Shown here piece after piece: positions 16,773-24,606 of a stretch of DNA of 64,000 bases. This DNA is from Candidatus Sulfopaludibacter sp. SbA3 (lineage in GTDB: Bacteria > Acidobacteriota > Terriglobia > Bryobacterales > Bryobacteraceae), in the NCBI GenBank assembly GCA_945893365.1, contig CAMDED010000001.1:124001-188000 (forward strand), given 5' to 3'. How positions within the stretch are numbered: the first letter of the stretch is position 1; every line of letters begins with the position of its first letter. The position numbers and the translations under genes are program-made. The notes beneath the pieces were generated by a model. The model searched no databases. It was not told where the DNA came from and worked only from the letters and a program-made list of their open reading frames with translations.

Positions 16773-18151
16773 TCTGGCCTCCACGTTGTGTCGAGCAGCG
16801 GCTCGACGTCGCCCCGTCCCCATTTCGTCCGGTCTTGGCAGAAGCAATCAGCATCAACCCTGCCCGCAGTCGTTCGGGTAGTTGTTTGGTCGAACAGATG
16901 GAGCACTTCGCTCGAAGCCCTTTGAGAGCCCATGAATCCGGTCAGCCGGTGAAGGAGTTCGGCAACTGCGCTCGATGCAACCGCGCTCGTGAAGGTAATC
17001 ACCGCCGGGGCTGGCCCGGCAAGTTCAGGGGCGTACCCCTCCTTGCGCCATTCTTCGGCCCGCTCAGGATCGAGCGCTGAAATCGATTCGTTCCGCACGC
17101 CTTGGATGGTGATGCGCTGCCGACAGAACAGACATGGCGCGCCAGCAACGAGGGTTGTGACGCGTCCTTGAATGCTGCGGATGCTGCCGTTGTTTGAATC
17201 GATTTTCACTCCCATGTCGAATACGGGCACGTGGTAATAAATCGCGAGGCGCGTTAGCAGAGAACGACCCCACTCGTCATCGGTACAGCCGAAAATCACA
17301 TCGCAGAGCTTGAACTCCTCCGCCACGCTCCGGCATGTGACGTCCTTATGGAAAACCTTGACCCGCGTTCCGAAGCCCATTCGGGTAATGTGGTCCCGCT
17401 GAATTTCTGCCTTTGGCCGGCCTGCGGCGGCGAGAGACGATCCGTAAACGCGTGTTGTGTTTGAAGTGTCGAGGCACTGGCCGTCAGCGATGAGGAGTTC
17501 TCCCACGCCGAGCCGCGCCAATTGCTCGCCTACTGCCGAACCAGTTCCGCCCGCGCCCACGATGCCGATCCGCATCTGGTTCAGTTCGACCTGGAGGTTC
17601 TGGCCGAATGCCCGAATCTGCCGGTCGTAGACACCCAGGTTTGGCTCCGCAATGTGTCCGCGACGAAAGGTGCGGAGGCGATTTCCCACAACTCGAATAG
17701 CCTCGATTGGGACGTGGGAGCCATTGGGCAACCAGACTCGTCCAACTGGGCGTTCCGGTGACGACAGGACAACGCTACCGTGAACCGGTGCGCCGTCAAT
17801 CCGAGCGTGAGCGGTTCTGAACAGCATCATTTCCTGTTCATCATCCCGACGAGATTGCTCCGGCACACCAGCCGGATGCGAGTGCACGAAGACGAATGCC
17901 TGTCTGGTAGCGTTCGCACGCTTCATCGCTCTTAGGAAAGATCGCGAGGCAATTATCATGTGAGTGCGCGATGAGCTTTCCGTTTCCTCGTCCGATACCG
18001 GTATCACCTCGCGGGCCAGCAGCCGGAGCTCGCCGGGACCTGAAACGAGTCGGCAGAGCAGGTACGCAGCGCGTTCCACCCGCTCTGTCTGAAAGAGATG
18101 GCCCACCAAGCCTTCGAACAGCACCTCAGGAATGGTCAAGGAGTACCGCAT
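16769..18151 (-). CDS. JAB protease-E1 (ThiF) fusion protein
   Basis: This 460-residue protein has two enzymes in one chain. The first 150 residues are a JAB/JAMM metalloprotease with VFVHSHPAG followed by SRRDDE, the HxHP...SxxD zinc-binding pattern. From about residue 200 it is an E1-like adenylyltransferase: IGIVGAGGTGSAVGEQLARL binds ATP, NTTRVYG holds the conserved Arg, and PCLFC with a later CFC could bind zinc or carry the catalytic Cys. Together they would trim the ubiquitin-like protein and activate its C-terminus for transfer to the E2. I start it at 18151, one base after the E2 stop, although the frame extends to 18232 inside the E2 gene. Its end overlaps the DUF6527 start. Confidence 0.9.
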   Translation of the reverse strand: MRYSLTIPEVLFEGLVGHLFQTERVERAAYLLCRLVSGPGELRLLAREVIPVSDEETESSSRTHMIIASRSFLRAMKRANATRQAFVFVHSHPAGVPEQSRRDDEQEMMLFRTAHARIDGAPVHGSVVLSSPERPVGRVWLPNGSHVPIEAIRVVGNRLRTFRRGHIAEPNLGVYDRQIRAFGQNLQVELNQMRIGIVGAGGTGSAVGEQLARLGVGELLIADGQCLDTSNTTRVYGSSLAAAGRPKAEIQRDHITRMGFGTRVKVFHKDVTCRSVAEEFKLCDVIFGCTDDEWGRSLLTRLAIYYHVPVFDMGVKIDSNNGSIRSIQGRVTTLVAGAPCLFCRQRITIQGVRNESISALDPERAEEWRKEGYAPELAGPAPAVITFTSAVASSAVAELLHRLTGFMGSQRASSEVLHLFDQTTTRTTAGRVDADCFCQDRTKWGRGDVEPLLDTTWRPE

Positions 18152-18152
18152 G

Positions 18153-18560
18153 TCAAAGGCCCTGAGCGAGCTCCGCCCGAATCGACGCGAGGTAACTCCG
18201 CATGTTGTCGGTGCCGGGCCTCCAACGATCATCTGGAAAGTGCCGTGACCACCGCTGGCAAGTGCGGCCGCAGTGAGTCTCGTGCACGTCGCTCGACTTC
18301 GGCCAAGCCCCGCTCGAGAGTTTGATGTCGGGGCTCGTCCAAAACATGTCGGGTTTGGCGTTCGGGTAGCCAGCGGGCAACTGCACGAGTAGTTCTGCCT
18401 GGTTGGGAGTGTACGGGGCTGGAAACGGGAAGTCTCGAATAATCACCCAGACCGCCCCGTTCTCAGGCTGAACATCAAACGAGTATCCTTTCTCGGAAAG
18501 GAAATCCGCATCGACTTCAGGGATGAGAGCTTTAGAGGTTGTGGTTGCCACTGCGCTCAT
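18153..18560 (-). CDS. E2/UBC-like conjugating protein
   Basis: This 135-residue protein resembles the prokaryotic E2 family found in ubiquitin-like operons. Visible features are FPAPYTPNQAELLVQLPAGY, the PNAKPDMFW segment that corresponds to the E2 P-x-x-x-P strand, then HETHCGRTCQRWSRHF with candidate active-site Cys, and a C-terminal helix with DNMRSYLASIRAEL. It would accept the ubiquitin-like protein as a thioester from the E1 domain and pass it to targets. The chosen start at 18560 overlaps the end of the ubiquitin-like gene by 29 bases. Confidence 0.8.
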   Translation of the reverse strand: MSAVATTTSKALIPEVDADFLSEKGYSFDVQPENGAVWVIIRDFPFPAPYTPNQAELLVQLPAGYPNAKPDMFWTSPDIKLSSGAWPKSSDVHETHCGRTCQRWSRHFPDDRWRPGTDNMRSYLASIRAELAQGL

Positions 18561-18846
18561 CGCGTCCCTCCCCTGCACCCGGGTTCAGGGTGCGCTGCGC
18601 GGAGTAGAACTTCTCATGCGGGGTTAGGTGAATCTTTGTACCGTCATTCGGCACCAGTTCATCGTCACCCTGGCCGCAAACCTCGCGCCAGAGGTCGTAC
18701 CCCGCCGGGACACCGCCCAGCGCGTATAGCGCGGCGCCAGTCGTGGGGTTGGGCGACCTATGATGCTTGCGATCAATGCTGATCTCTACCTCGTGGTTGT
18801 GGTGCTCCGGTTGGTGACCATGCTCGTTCGTCTGTTCAAGGTTCAT
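18532..18846 (-). CDS. Ubiquitin-like protein with a single multiubiquitin-type domain
   Basis: This 104-residue protein holds one beta-grasp domain of the Multi_ubiq type: VEISIDRKHHRSPNPTTGAA, LYALGGVPAGYDLW, then an acidic turn with DDELVPNDG and a final FYSAQRTL strand. About 20 residues follow the fold, starting NPGAGEG, so the mature C-terminus may be made by the JAB domain encoded downstream. No terminal di-Gly is present in the precursor. The ATG at 18846 has a strong AAGGAG site seven bases upstream, which decides the start against the longer open frame to 18930. It is the first gene of the E2 and JAB-E1 operon. Confidence 0.8.
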   Translation of the reverse strand: MNLEQTNEHGHQPEHHNHEVEISIDRKHHRSPNPTTGAALYALGGVPAGYDLWREVCGQGDDELVPNDGTKIHLTPHEKFYSAQRTLNPGAGEGRDERSGNHNL

Positions 18847-18937
18847 TGGGTTTCTCCTTGCCGCATACTGCGGCGGTCTAAGGTCTTTGATATTCAGATC
18901 ATACAGTGGGTGTGCTGTACGAGAAGCCAAAAAAAAT

Positions 18938-19480
18938 CTACCCCATTACTCGATACTCATACTGTTCCCTTCCTGCTGACGAGGCCACCTTTTCACGGCG
19001 CACCAAGCCAAGACCTACCAACTTCGCCAAGCGCTCATTCATAGCGTTGAGATTCAATCCAAGTTTGTCCTTCAGACCGGCAGACGTAACTACGCCCTTA
19101 GCTGCAACTACGGCCTCGAACGTACTACGATCAGTGGCATTGACCTTGCCCAGGAGCTCAAGATTGCGACCTTGGCGCTCAACTATCACCAAGCCCATGC
19201 TCTCCATGGCCTTTATCAGATTCTCTTTCGTGTACTCGGTAAGGTTTTCCACGACGACGAATCGGCCAGAATACTCGCCACCGAGCGACATGACAGTCTT
19301 TCCAAACAATTCGTTGGCAAACGAGAAATCGAAAACATCCACGCCCTTCGCGTCCAAGACCAGAACGTCCCCTCCCGACATCGAGTCCATGAGCTCGACA
19401 ACCACCTTCCGAATCGTCCGAGCCAAATCGCGGGTCCAGAGCTGCTTCCCGTATTCAGCTAGGATCAATCTCTTATCCAT
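18938..19480 (-). CDS. STAS-like (DUF4325) and helix-turn-helix protein
   Basis: This 180-residue protein has an N-terminal STAS-like domain: DVLVLDAKGVDVFDFSFANE, then ELFGKTVMSLGGEYSGRFVV. A C-terminal winged-helix-like part follows, with TSAGLKDKLGLNLNAMNERL and LVGLGLVRRE. Such proteins may sense a partner ATPase and bind DNA, but no target is known here. It lies 31 bases after the STAS/GHKL ATPase gene, and an 11-bp palindrome fills part of that gap. It ends 91 bases before the ubiquitin-like operon, so it could regulate that operon; this is inference from position. Confidence 0.75.
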   Translation of the reverse strand: MDKRLILAEYGKQLWTRDLARTIRKVVVELMDSMSGGDVLVLDAKGVDVFDFSFANELFGKTVMSLGGEYSGRFVVVENLTEYTKENLIKAMESMGLVIVERQGRNLELLGKVNATDRSTFEAVVAAKGVVTSAGLKDKLGLNLNAMNERLAKLVGLGLVRREKVASSAGREQYEYRVMG

Positions 19481-19483
19481 TAC

Positions 19484-19494
19484 CTACAGTGTAG
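19484..19494. promoter_or_regulatory. 11-bp palindrome before the STAS-like/HTH gene
   Basis: CTACAGTGTAG is palindromic around its central base and lies four bases upstream of the STAS-like/HTH start codon, in the 31-base gap behind the ATPase gene. It could be an operator for that HTH protein or a small hairpin. The site is short, so chance is possible. Confidence 0.25.
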
Positions 19495-19511
19495 CAGATG
19501 GAAAACGCCTG

Positions 19512-20375
19512 TCAAGAGCGAATCGAATCTTTCGCGGGCAGCGACAGAGACACTTGCACGCCCGGAACCCGAGGGACTGCGAATTCGTAGCCAATCTTCT
19601 TGTCCATGCGAAAGTGGACTTTTCCTCGGCCGCTGCGAATCTGAACGGAACCGCCGTGGTGGTAGGTAATCTGAATGAGGTGGTGCAAGCCCGTACCCCG
19701 CGTCGGGTCATCGTGTTCGGATACGCCCGGCTGTATGGCGCGGCGAATGGCCTGAACATCCGATCGGATATCGCTGTACTTTGGATTTCGCGTCAACGTC
19801 GCCGTTAATCCCTCGCCGTAGTCCGCAACCGCTACCTCTAGGAAGCGCTTGGCTCCTTTACTTCCGTATACCTGCATCGCGAGGAATCCGCAGGAACCCG
19901 TGTTGTGATCGAACGTATTCTGACTCAATTCGGAAATCGCAACAGCGATGTCAAATGCGTCCCTCTGCCTGTACTTGAGCCGCCGCTGTAACACGGAGAC
20001 AATACGATCGAGTAGTTCGGGCAAGGCGGCCCCGGACGCGATCCGCGTGACCTCAACTAAGAGAGGGTTGCCGCCCCGTTGGTGATCGGAAATCATCTTC
20101 TGAACCCTCGATAGGGGAGGTTCCACCACGGCGATACCGTCGAGAGCAGAGAAGAAGCCCGACCGCGCCAGATAGCCTCTAACATTGACATCATCGACTT
20201 TCACGCTTGGCCGCGCACCAGCGCTCGCCAATGCGTGGCACGCCGCCGTGAGTTGAACCATGCCGGCAGCGGAGATGAATGTGATGCCAGACAAATCAAA
20301 AGTGGACTCGCCTCCATCAAATGGATTGCGGCCTTTCAAGAAGTTGTCGAAGCTCACCGCGTCGATTTTGCTCAT
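19512..20375 (-). CDS. STAS domain plus GHKL ATPase protein
   Basis: This 287-residue protein has a STAS-like N-terminal half (STFDLSGITFISAAGMVQL and VDDVNVRGYLARSGFF) and an HATPase C-terminal half. The ATPase shows an intact N-box (AVAISELSQNTFDHN), a G1 box (VADYGEGL) and a G2 motif (GTGLHHL). This recalls anti-sigma-factor kinases of the SpoIIAB/RsbW type joined to their STAS partner in one chain. The start at 20375 overlaps the stop of a short upstream reading frame as ATGA. The next gene is a STAS-like/HTH protein, so the two probably form a switch pair. Confidence 0.8.
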   Translation of the reverse strand: MSKIDAVSFDNFLKGRNPFDGGESTFDLSGITFISAAGMVQLTAACHALASAGARPSVKVDDVNVRGYLARSGFFSALDGIAVVEPPLSRVQKMISDHQRGGNPLLVEVTRIASGAALPELLDRIVSVLQRRLKYRQRDAFDIAVAISELSQNTFDHNTGSCGFLAMQVYGSKGAKRFLEVAVADYGEGLTATLTRNPKYSDIRSDVQAIRRAIQPGVSEHDDPTRGTGLHHLIQITYHHGGSVQIRSGRGKVHFRMDKKIGYEFAVPRVPGVQVSLSLPAKDSIRS

Positions 20376-20494
20376 CTGCGACTTGACTCTCGGCGCTTTG
20401 CGCCCAGGATTGTGGCATAGGCGGAGGCGTACTCCTTGATGATGGCCAGCTTGACCTCCGACCAAATGCCGATTTCGTCGTGCTCAACCACCAC
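20372..20494 (-). pseudogene. N-terminal fragment of a three-Cys-motif partner (TcmP) gene
   Basis: A frame of 40 residues starting at GTG 20494 contains WSEVKLAIIKEYASAY followed by ATILGAK. This matches the N-terminal helix I know from three-Cys-motif partner proteins, which are normally several hundred residues long. Here it ends at a TGA that overlaps the ATG of the STAS/ATPase gene as ATGA. Either the TcmP gene was cut and the remnant kept as a leader, or a short peptide is translated to couple the next gene. The full-length body and the usual three-Cys-motif neighbour are not found. Confidence 0.45.
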
Positions 20495-20625
20495 AACAAA
20501 ACTCTATCAGAATGTTTGAACACCGGTGAGCAACGAGTCCTAATACCCGCACCGCGGCGCGCCTTGGAGGGAAGCTTTGAGGGGATCACAAAGGTGGGTG
20601 TACGGAAGCGTTCGGTGCTCACTAC

Positions 20626-21459
20626 TCATCGTTCAGCGCCGCAGCGTTCCAGGAGTTGGATGACCTCCCGGAAACGCCCTTCAATTTCTACCGCCGTCGA
20701 GAGAGTAAAGTCGAGTTCGAGCGCTAGAGTCTCCAATTCCGGCCCCCACTCTGGCGGCATGACAAAGGTTGGCGGGAACGCATGAGTCGCACGCGCTCCG
20801 AATACGCGACGCGCTGCATCGGCCGTCTCCGCATAGTTGAGTTGACCGAGGGTGTCGATCAGCAGAATGTCCAGCACGTCCCGCGCCCGATCTGCGGCCG
20901 CCGGACCAGTGCATGCGTGGAGTTTCTGCGCAACCTGCTCAGCAAGACCCAAGCATCTCACGGGCGATGTGACCGGAATCCCAAGTTCCACGAGGCCTCG
21001 GACCTTGGGTTCGATGAGGTCAACTCGGTCCACGTTGGCCGGCCCGAGATCCACTTCGATCGTCTGCCACGAGCGCGTGCGGTATTGGAGTGCTACGAGC
21101 ACTCGAATGGTATCCGCCTGTTCCATATCGCGAGTTGGGCCCTTTATCCGAAATGTGAACTGATCGAAGCCGGCACTCAGCGCCGCCGATAAGGATTGCA
21201 ATCGACTCACCCGCGTACCTTCCATACCCAAGTCCAGATCCTTCGTCGCGCGGGCGCGTTCAGCGAAACGCAGTTCCATCGCGACGCCGCCCTTGAGGTA
21301 GTAGCCGGCAAGATCACCTGCTTGAATGGCGCGGTCAAGAGCTCCGCAGAGCGCGAGAAAGGAGACCCACCGGCGAAGCCGCTCTTGATCAACGCCCTGC
21401 TCCCGAGCGACGCGAGCCAGCCTCTTCTCCAATCGCTCCGGTGGCTTCGGCTTAATCAT
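20626..21459 (-). CDS. abiEii: AbiEii-type nucleotidyltransferase toxin
   Basis: This 277-residue protein is a nucleotidyl transferase of the AbiEii/AbiGii family. The motif LKGGVAMELRF followed by ATKDLDLG carries the polymerase-beta-type GG and D-x-D residues, and VAQKLHACTGPAA lies in the helical C-terminal domain. In characterised pairs this toxin modifies tRNA or otherwise uses nucleotides to arrest growth and block phage. The ATG overlaps the stop of the antitoxin gene by four bases (21456-21459), as in other AbiE pairs. It is complete and shows no missing key residue. Confidence 0.9.
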   Translation of the reverse strand: MIKPKPPERLEKRLARVAREQGVDQERLRRWVSFLALCGALDRAIQAGDLAGYYLKGGVAMELRFAERARATKDLDLGMEGTRVSRLQSLSAALSAGFDQFTFRIKGPTRDMEQADTIRVLVALQYRTRSWQTIEVDLGPANVDRVDLIEPKVRGLVELGIPVTSPVRCLGLAEQVAQKLHACTGPAAADRARDVLDILLIDTLGQLNYAETADAARRVFGARATHAFPPTFVMPPEWGPELETLALELDFTLSTAVEIEGRFREVIQLLERCGAER

Positions 21460-22064
21460 GTTGTTGCCAGTTTGCCGCTTGAGGCACGCAACGACTTCAG
21501 GTGCGACTCGATTCGCCTCCGAAGTTGGCCGGCCTCGGCGGCGCCGATGTATCCTTCACGGCGGGCATCGGAGATCGCCTGCCGGAGCAGGTCGATCCGC
21601 CCGCCGGCCGCCAATAGATCCGTTACCGTCTTGCTGATCGTCGTGAGCGGAAGCCCCTCATGAACTGTGATGTCGCTCTTCGTGAGATCGTCGTGATGCA
21701 CGATAACGTTTTTCAGCTTGTCCCGTCGCAGTCGGGCGGATTTGGGGACCGTGAGGTGAATCGAACTCGGGTTGGCGTCAGAGACTCCGAACAGGGCGAG
21801 CGCCGTTGCGTGCGAAATTGCCACGTCGGCGGGGCCCCGGTTCGCTTTCGCCCAAAGTACAGCTTCCCGGTATTGCGAGAACCGGCCCGGCGGAAAATAG
21901 GGAATCCGGTAGACTCCTCTGGCGACTCGTTCGATTCGTTCTCGCTGGACGAGCCGGGCCAGAACCGAATCTGTGACACCCGCCGAGCGGGCCTGCTCGG
22001 CGGTGACCAGTCCATCGTGTTCTTCTGCGAGGGTTACGAGTTCGTCAAAACGCGAGCGCGGCAT
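21456..22064 (-). CDS. abiEi: AbiEi-type antitoxin and transcriptional repressor
   Basis: This 202-residue protein has the N-terminal winged-helix domain of AbiEi antitoxins: GLVTAEQARSAGVTDSVLAR, then RVARGVYRIPYF. A C-terminal domain includes ATALALFGVSD, a segment IHLTVPKSARLRRDK, and a basic end. It should neutralise the toxin indirectly and repress the operon. It is first in the pair, 35 bases before a 9-bp inverted repeat that probably is its own operator. The family is a type IV toxin-antitoxin system. Confidence 0.9.
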   Translation of the reverse strand: MPRSRFDELVTLAEEHDGLVTAEQARSAGVTDSVLARLVQRERIERVARGVYRIPYFPPGRFSQYREAVLWAKANRGPADVAISHATALALFGVSDANPSSIHLTVPKSARLRRDKLKNVIVHHDDLTKSDITVHEGLPLTTISKTVTDLLAAGGRIDLLRQAISDARREGYIGAAEAGQLRRRIESHLKSLRASSGKLATT

Positions 22065-22098
22065 AGCCTGATTCTTCCCATCCGAGCAATTGAGGCTC

Positions 22099-22133
22099 TG
22101 TCAATATCTTTCCATATCGGAACTATATTGACA
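22099..22133. promoter_or_regulatory. Probable AbiEi operator and promoter
   Basis: TGTCAATAT (22099-22107) and ATATTGACA (22125-22133) form a 9-bp perfect inverted repeat with a 17-base spacer, 35 bases upstream of abiEi. On the minus strand the repeat arms overlap a TTGTCA and an AT-rich block in roughly promoter spacing. AbiEi repressors are known to bind inverted repeats in their own promoter, so this is the likely site. Confidence 0.5.
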
Positions 22134-22661
22134 AGTGCCGCGGAGGACGACGTCAAGCTAAGACCGAGCTGAGGGCACCTGCCCCACACCCTCCATTAAC
22201 CCTCCATTACCAGACCCTCGGAAACCAGGTATCGTTTTGTTGGCGTTTTCCATACCCTGAATCAACGCCATGCGCAGTTATGTCACTGAAAACAAAACAT
22301 TGCCCATTTTCCCAAGCAGGACGTCACGGGCCGAGTTCCGCCTTGAAATGGATCGCGTCACCGAGTCCTGTCCCTCATTAATCTCTTCGTCGAGCTCGGA
22401 GCCCTGAAGGCGAGTCCCGCGCAAAACTCCTGTCTCTTGGAACCAACTCGGGCGACCACGAAGTGACCACCGTTGGAATTCATGGCCGAACCAGACGTTT
22501 CCCCGCTACAATGGTTTTGTTTACTTTCAACGAGATTGCACTTGGTTGAGCCTCATTGGGAGTAGCGAAACGGGTTCGATTCCCGTTAGCGCTACCATGT
22601 TTTCATAGAGTTACGGGCGTCGAGTTGCCATGAGTTGCCACGCGCGACGTTCCACAGTAAT
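22134..22661. other. Non-coding stretch with the element boundary
   Basis: About 530 bases lie between the AbiE promoter and the integrase gene. I find no convincing reading frame. The only recognisable content is a tRNA 3'-end fragment near 22570 (listed separately). This gap probably contains the junction between older chromosome and the integrated element. Confidence 0.5.
22562..22597 (+). other. tRNA 3'-end fragment, candidate attachment site
   Basis: Positions 22570-22597 read as the 3' end of a tRNA gene: a T-arm (ACGGG, loop TTCGATT, CCCGT), a seven-base acceptor strand TAGCGCT, discriminator A and CCA. The matching 5' acceptor AGCGCTA is not found upstream within tRNA distance, so this is a partial copy. 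GTAGCG at 22562-22567 can pair with CGCTAC at 22590-22595. Such 3' duplicates mark the ends of elements integrated into tRNA genes, and a tyrosine integrase gene ends 65 bases away. Confidence 0.6.
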
Positions 22662-23870
22662 TCATTGGACCAGTCCTTCGGGGTTCTCCTGCGCATTCCG
22701 CCCCTGAAACGCCTCCCACCGCCGCGCTGCCTCGTCGTCCTGCCCGCGTATCGCGTGTGAGTAAACCTCCGCCGTTACCCGGACGGAAGAGTGCCCGAGC
22801 CGTTCGGATACCACCGGCAGCGACATCCCTGCCGCCAAAAGATGCGACCCATGACTGTGGCGGAGCGTGTGAAGGCTGACGCCCTTTGGAAGCTTCAGGC
22901 GACGGCACAGAGCGGACACCGATGCCGATACAGAGTCTGGCTTCAGCGGTGACCCGTTGGGGTTCGCGAATATCAAGTCCAGATCGGCGCGGTAGTCGGG
23001 ACCGAACTGGTGGCGAAACTCGTTCTGGCGGTTGCGATGCGTCTCTAAGGCCGCCACGGTCGAGGCTGGCAAGCTAACCCGGCGTTCGCTGTCCTCCGTC
23101 TTCGTACACTTGAACTCCAGCTTTTGCCTGGTCTGGGTCAGGGACCGGGTGATCAAAACCCGGCCATCTTCAAACTCGGACCACCTCAGCGCTAAGATCT
23201 CACCGCGACGAGCACCTGTCCCGGCGAGCACTTCCAGAAAAGTGCCGAGGCACCACGGCTCGGTCGCGGCCGCGATGAGCGTCCTCTGCTGCTCAGGCGT
23301 GAGAGCGATCCCCCGCCGCTTCTTCGGGACCGGAGGCTCGCTTGCCGAGACCGGGTTCACCGTAACCAGTCCCCACTTGATCGCGCGTGCGAAAGCGCTC
23401 GATACTATTCCTGCGATGTTGCGGACGGTCTTCGCCGACAGCGCGCGCGCCTCTTTTGTACGCCTGTGGTGACCGCCGCTCTTCAGTAAACGCTTCCATT
23501 CGCGCCCGAGGTGAAGTGGCGTAATCTCCGGTAGCGGCATCTTCAAGAGGTCAGCGTCGAGGTAGGCGGCCTGTTCGTGATAGCGTTCGATCGTTTTGGG
23601 AGCCAGGTGCTCATCCACGTGCTGGGAGAAAAACTCCTCCAGCAGCATGGATAGCGTCTTCGGAACTTCGATTTCGACGCCCCTCTTCGATAGCTCCTGC
23701 TTCTGTCGCTCCTCGATCCGTCTGATCGCCTCGGCGTCCTCGGCTTTGCGCTTCGTGGAGAAACCGGACGCGGAAATTCGATCCCGATTCTCGCGGGTCG
23801 AGCCCGGCCCGTCGTATTGGTAATACCAGACAATCTGGCCGGTACGGTTGGTGCGTTTGCGGACTGACAT
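22662..23870 (-). CDS. int: Tyrosine recombinase/integrase
   Basis: This 402-residue protein is a phage-type integrase. It has an N-terminal arm-binding part, a SAM-like core-binding domain (LAPKTIERYHEQAAYLD), and a catalytic domain with the Arg of GARRGEILALRW, the His-x-x-Arg of HTLRHSHGSHLL, LGHSSV with the second His, and the nucleophile Tyr in AEVYSHAI. It should integrate and, with an excisionase, excise the surrounding element at a tRNA 3' end. Its 3' end faces the tRNA fragment at 22570-22597. The start codon directly follows the stop of the upstream HTH gene, so the two are co-translated. Confidence 0.95.
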   Translation of the reverse strand: MSVRKRTNRTGQIVWYYQYDGPGSTRENRDRISASGFSTKRKAEDAEAIRRIEERQKQELSKRGVEIEVPKTLSMLLEEFFSQHVDEHLAPKTIERYHEQAAYLDADLLKMPLPEITPLHLGREWKRLLKSGGHHRRTKEARALSAKTVRNIAGIVSSAFARAIKWGLVTVNPVSASEPPVPKKRRGIALTPEQQRTLIAAATEPWCLGTFLEVLAGTGARRGEILALRWSEFEDGRVLITRSLTQTRQKLEFKCTKTEDSERRVSLPASTVAALETHRNRQNEFRHQFGPDYRADLDLIFANPNGSPLKPDSVSASVSALCRRLKLPKGVSLHTLRHSHGSHLLAAGMSLPVVSERLGHSSVRVTAEVYSHAIRGQDDEAARRWEAFQGRNAQENPEGLVQ

Positions 23871-24140
23871 TCAGTTGACAGTTACCTCTGTTTGCGGCAC
23901 AAGTCCAATGCGAGCCCGCGTCCCGCAGGTCTTCTCCCAGTGCTCGTAGGCGTGGCGTGTGACGATCCACCGCCGCCCCAGCCTTATTCCAGGCAAGATC
24001 CCCTGATCGAGCATTGCGTAGACGGCCAGCCGACCGATGTCCAACCGGCTTGCAATCTCCTCAACGGTCATCCGCCCACACGTCGACTTTCCGTTGGACG
24101 AATCAATGTCGGTGAACGGATTGGGCATGAGCTGCTGCAA
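23871..24140 (-). CDS. Excisionase-like helix-turn-helix protein
   Basis: This 89-residue protein holds one MerR/Xis-type helix-turn-helix: MTVEEIASRLDIGRLAVYAM, then LDQGILPGIRLGRRWIVTRH. It is the usual form of an excisionase or a small transcription regulator of an integrative element. It abuts the integrase gene with no gap, which supports control of integrase direction. A second, longer HTH protein precedes it. Confidence 0.8.
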   Translation of the reverse strand: MQQLMPNPFTDIDSSNGKSTCGRMTVEEIASRLDIGRLAVYAMLDQGILPGIRLGRRWIVTRHAYEHWEKTCGTRARIGLVPQTEVTVN

Positions 24141-24148
24141 TCGAGAAG

Positions 24149-24517
24149 CTACTTTGTAACCGCGACCATCGCCGGGCTGAAGGAGTGTTCCGGTTGGACG
24201 TTGCCGCTCTCAGCCGTCCACCGGTGTTCGGAGCGTGGCGCGGCACCCACCGTAGTGAAGCTGTCCTCGGCCACCAGGAACGTTCGCGGGGCAGTCTCTT
24301 CAGAGCCCCGTGATTTCCTCCCTCGCGCCTGGCAGAGTTCTCCAGACCGGAGTCGCCGCTCAAACTCCTCCTCATCCACGCGCACGGTGCCAGCGATGCG
24401 TACCACGCACTCGGGCGGTATCTTGCCTTGCCTGATCCAGAGATAAACGGCATCCGCCGAGACTCGGAATCTCTCGGCAACTTCGCGAACTTTTGCAAAT
24501 CTCGGCGTCATCGACAC
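24149..24517 (-). CDS. Second excisionase-like helix-turn-helix protein
   Basis: This 122-residue protein has an N-terminal MerR/Xis-like HTH (VREVAERFRVSADAVYLWIR, then QGKIPPECVVRIAGTVRV) and a 60-residue tail of low complexity without a known domain. It is eight bases upstream of the first excisionase-like gene. Two HTH genes in tandem before an integrase suggest one controls excision and the other expression; which is which cannot be told. Confidence 0.7.
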   Translation of the reverse strand: MSMTPRFAKVREVAERFRVSADAVYLWIRQGKIPPECVVRIAGTVRVDEEEFERRLRSGELCQARGRKSRGSEETAPRTFLVAEDSFTTVGAAPRSEHRWTAESGNVQPEHSFSPAMVAVTK

Positions 24518-24606
24518 GACCTCGTGATTTCATCAAATCACAGTAACCTCCTAAGATCCATAGGCTTGAGGCCGCTTCTGTTCGCGATGGGTCGCTTCAG
24601 TTCGTA

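Noticed and set aside
22480-22597. Complete tRNA gene
   Set aside because: Only the T-arm and 3' acceptor are present; no matching 5' acceptor, D-arm or anticodon arm can be built upstream.
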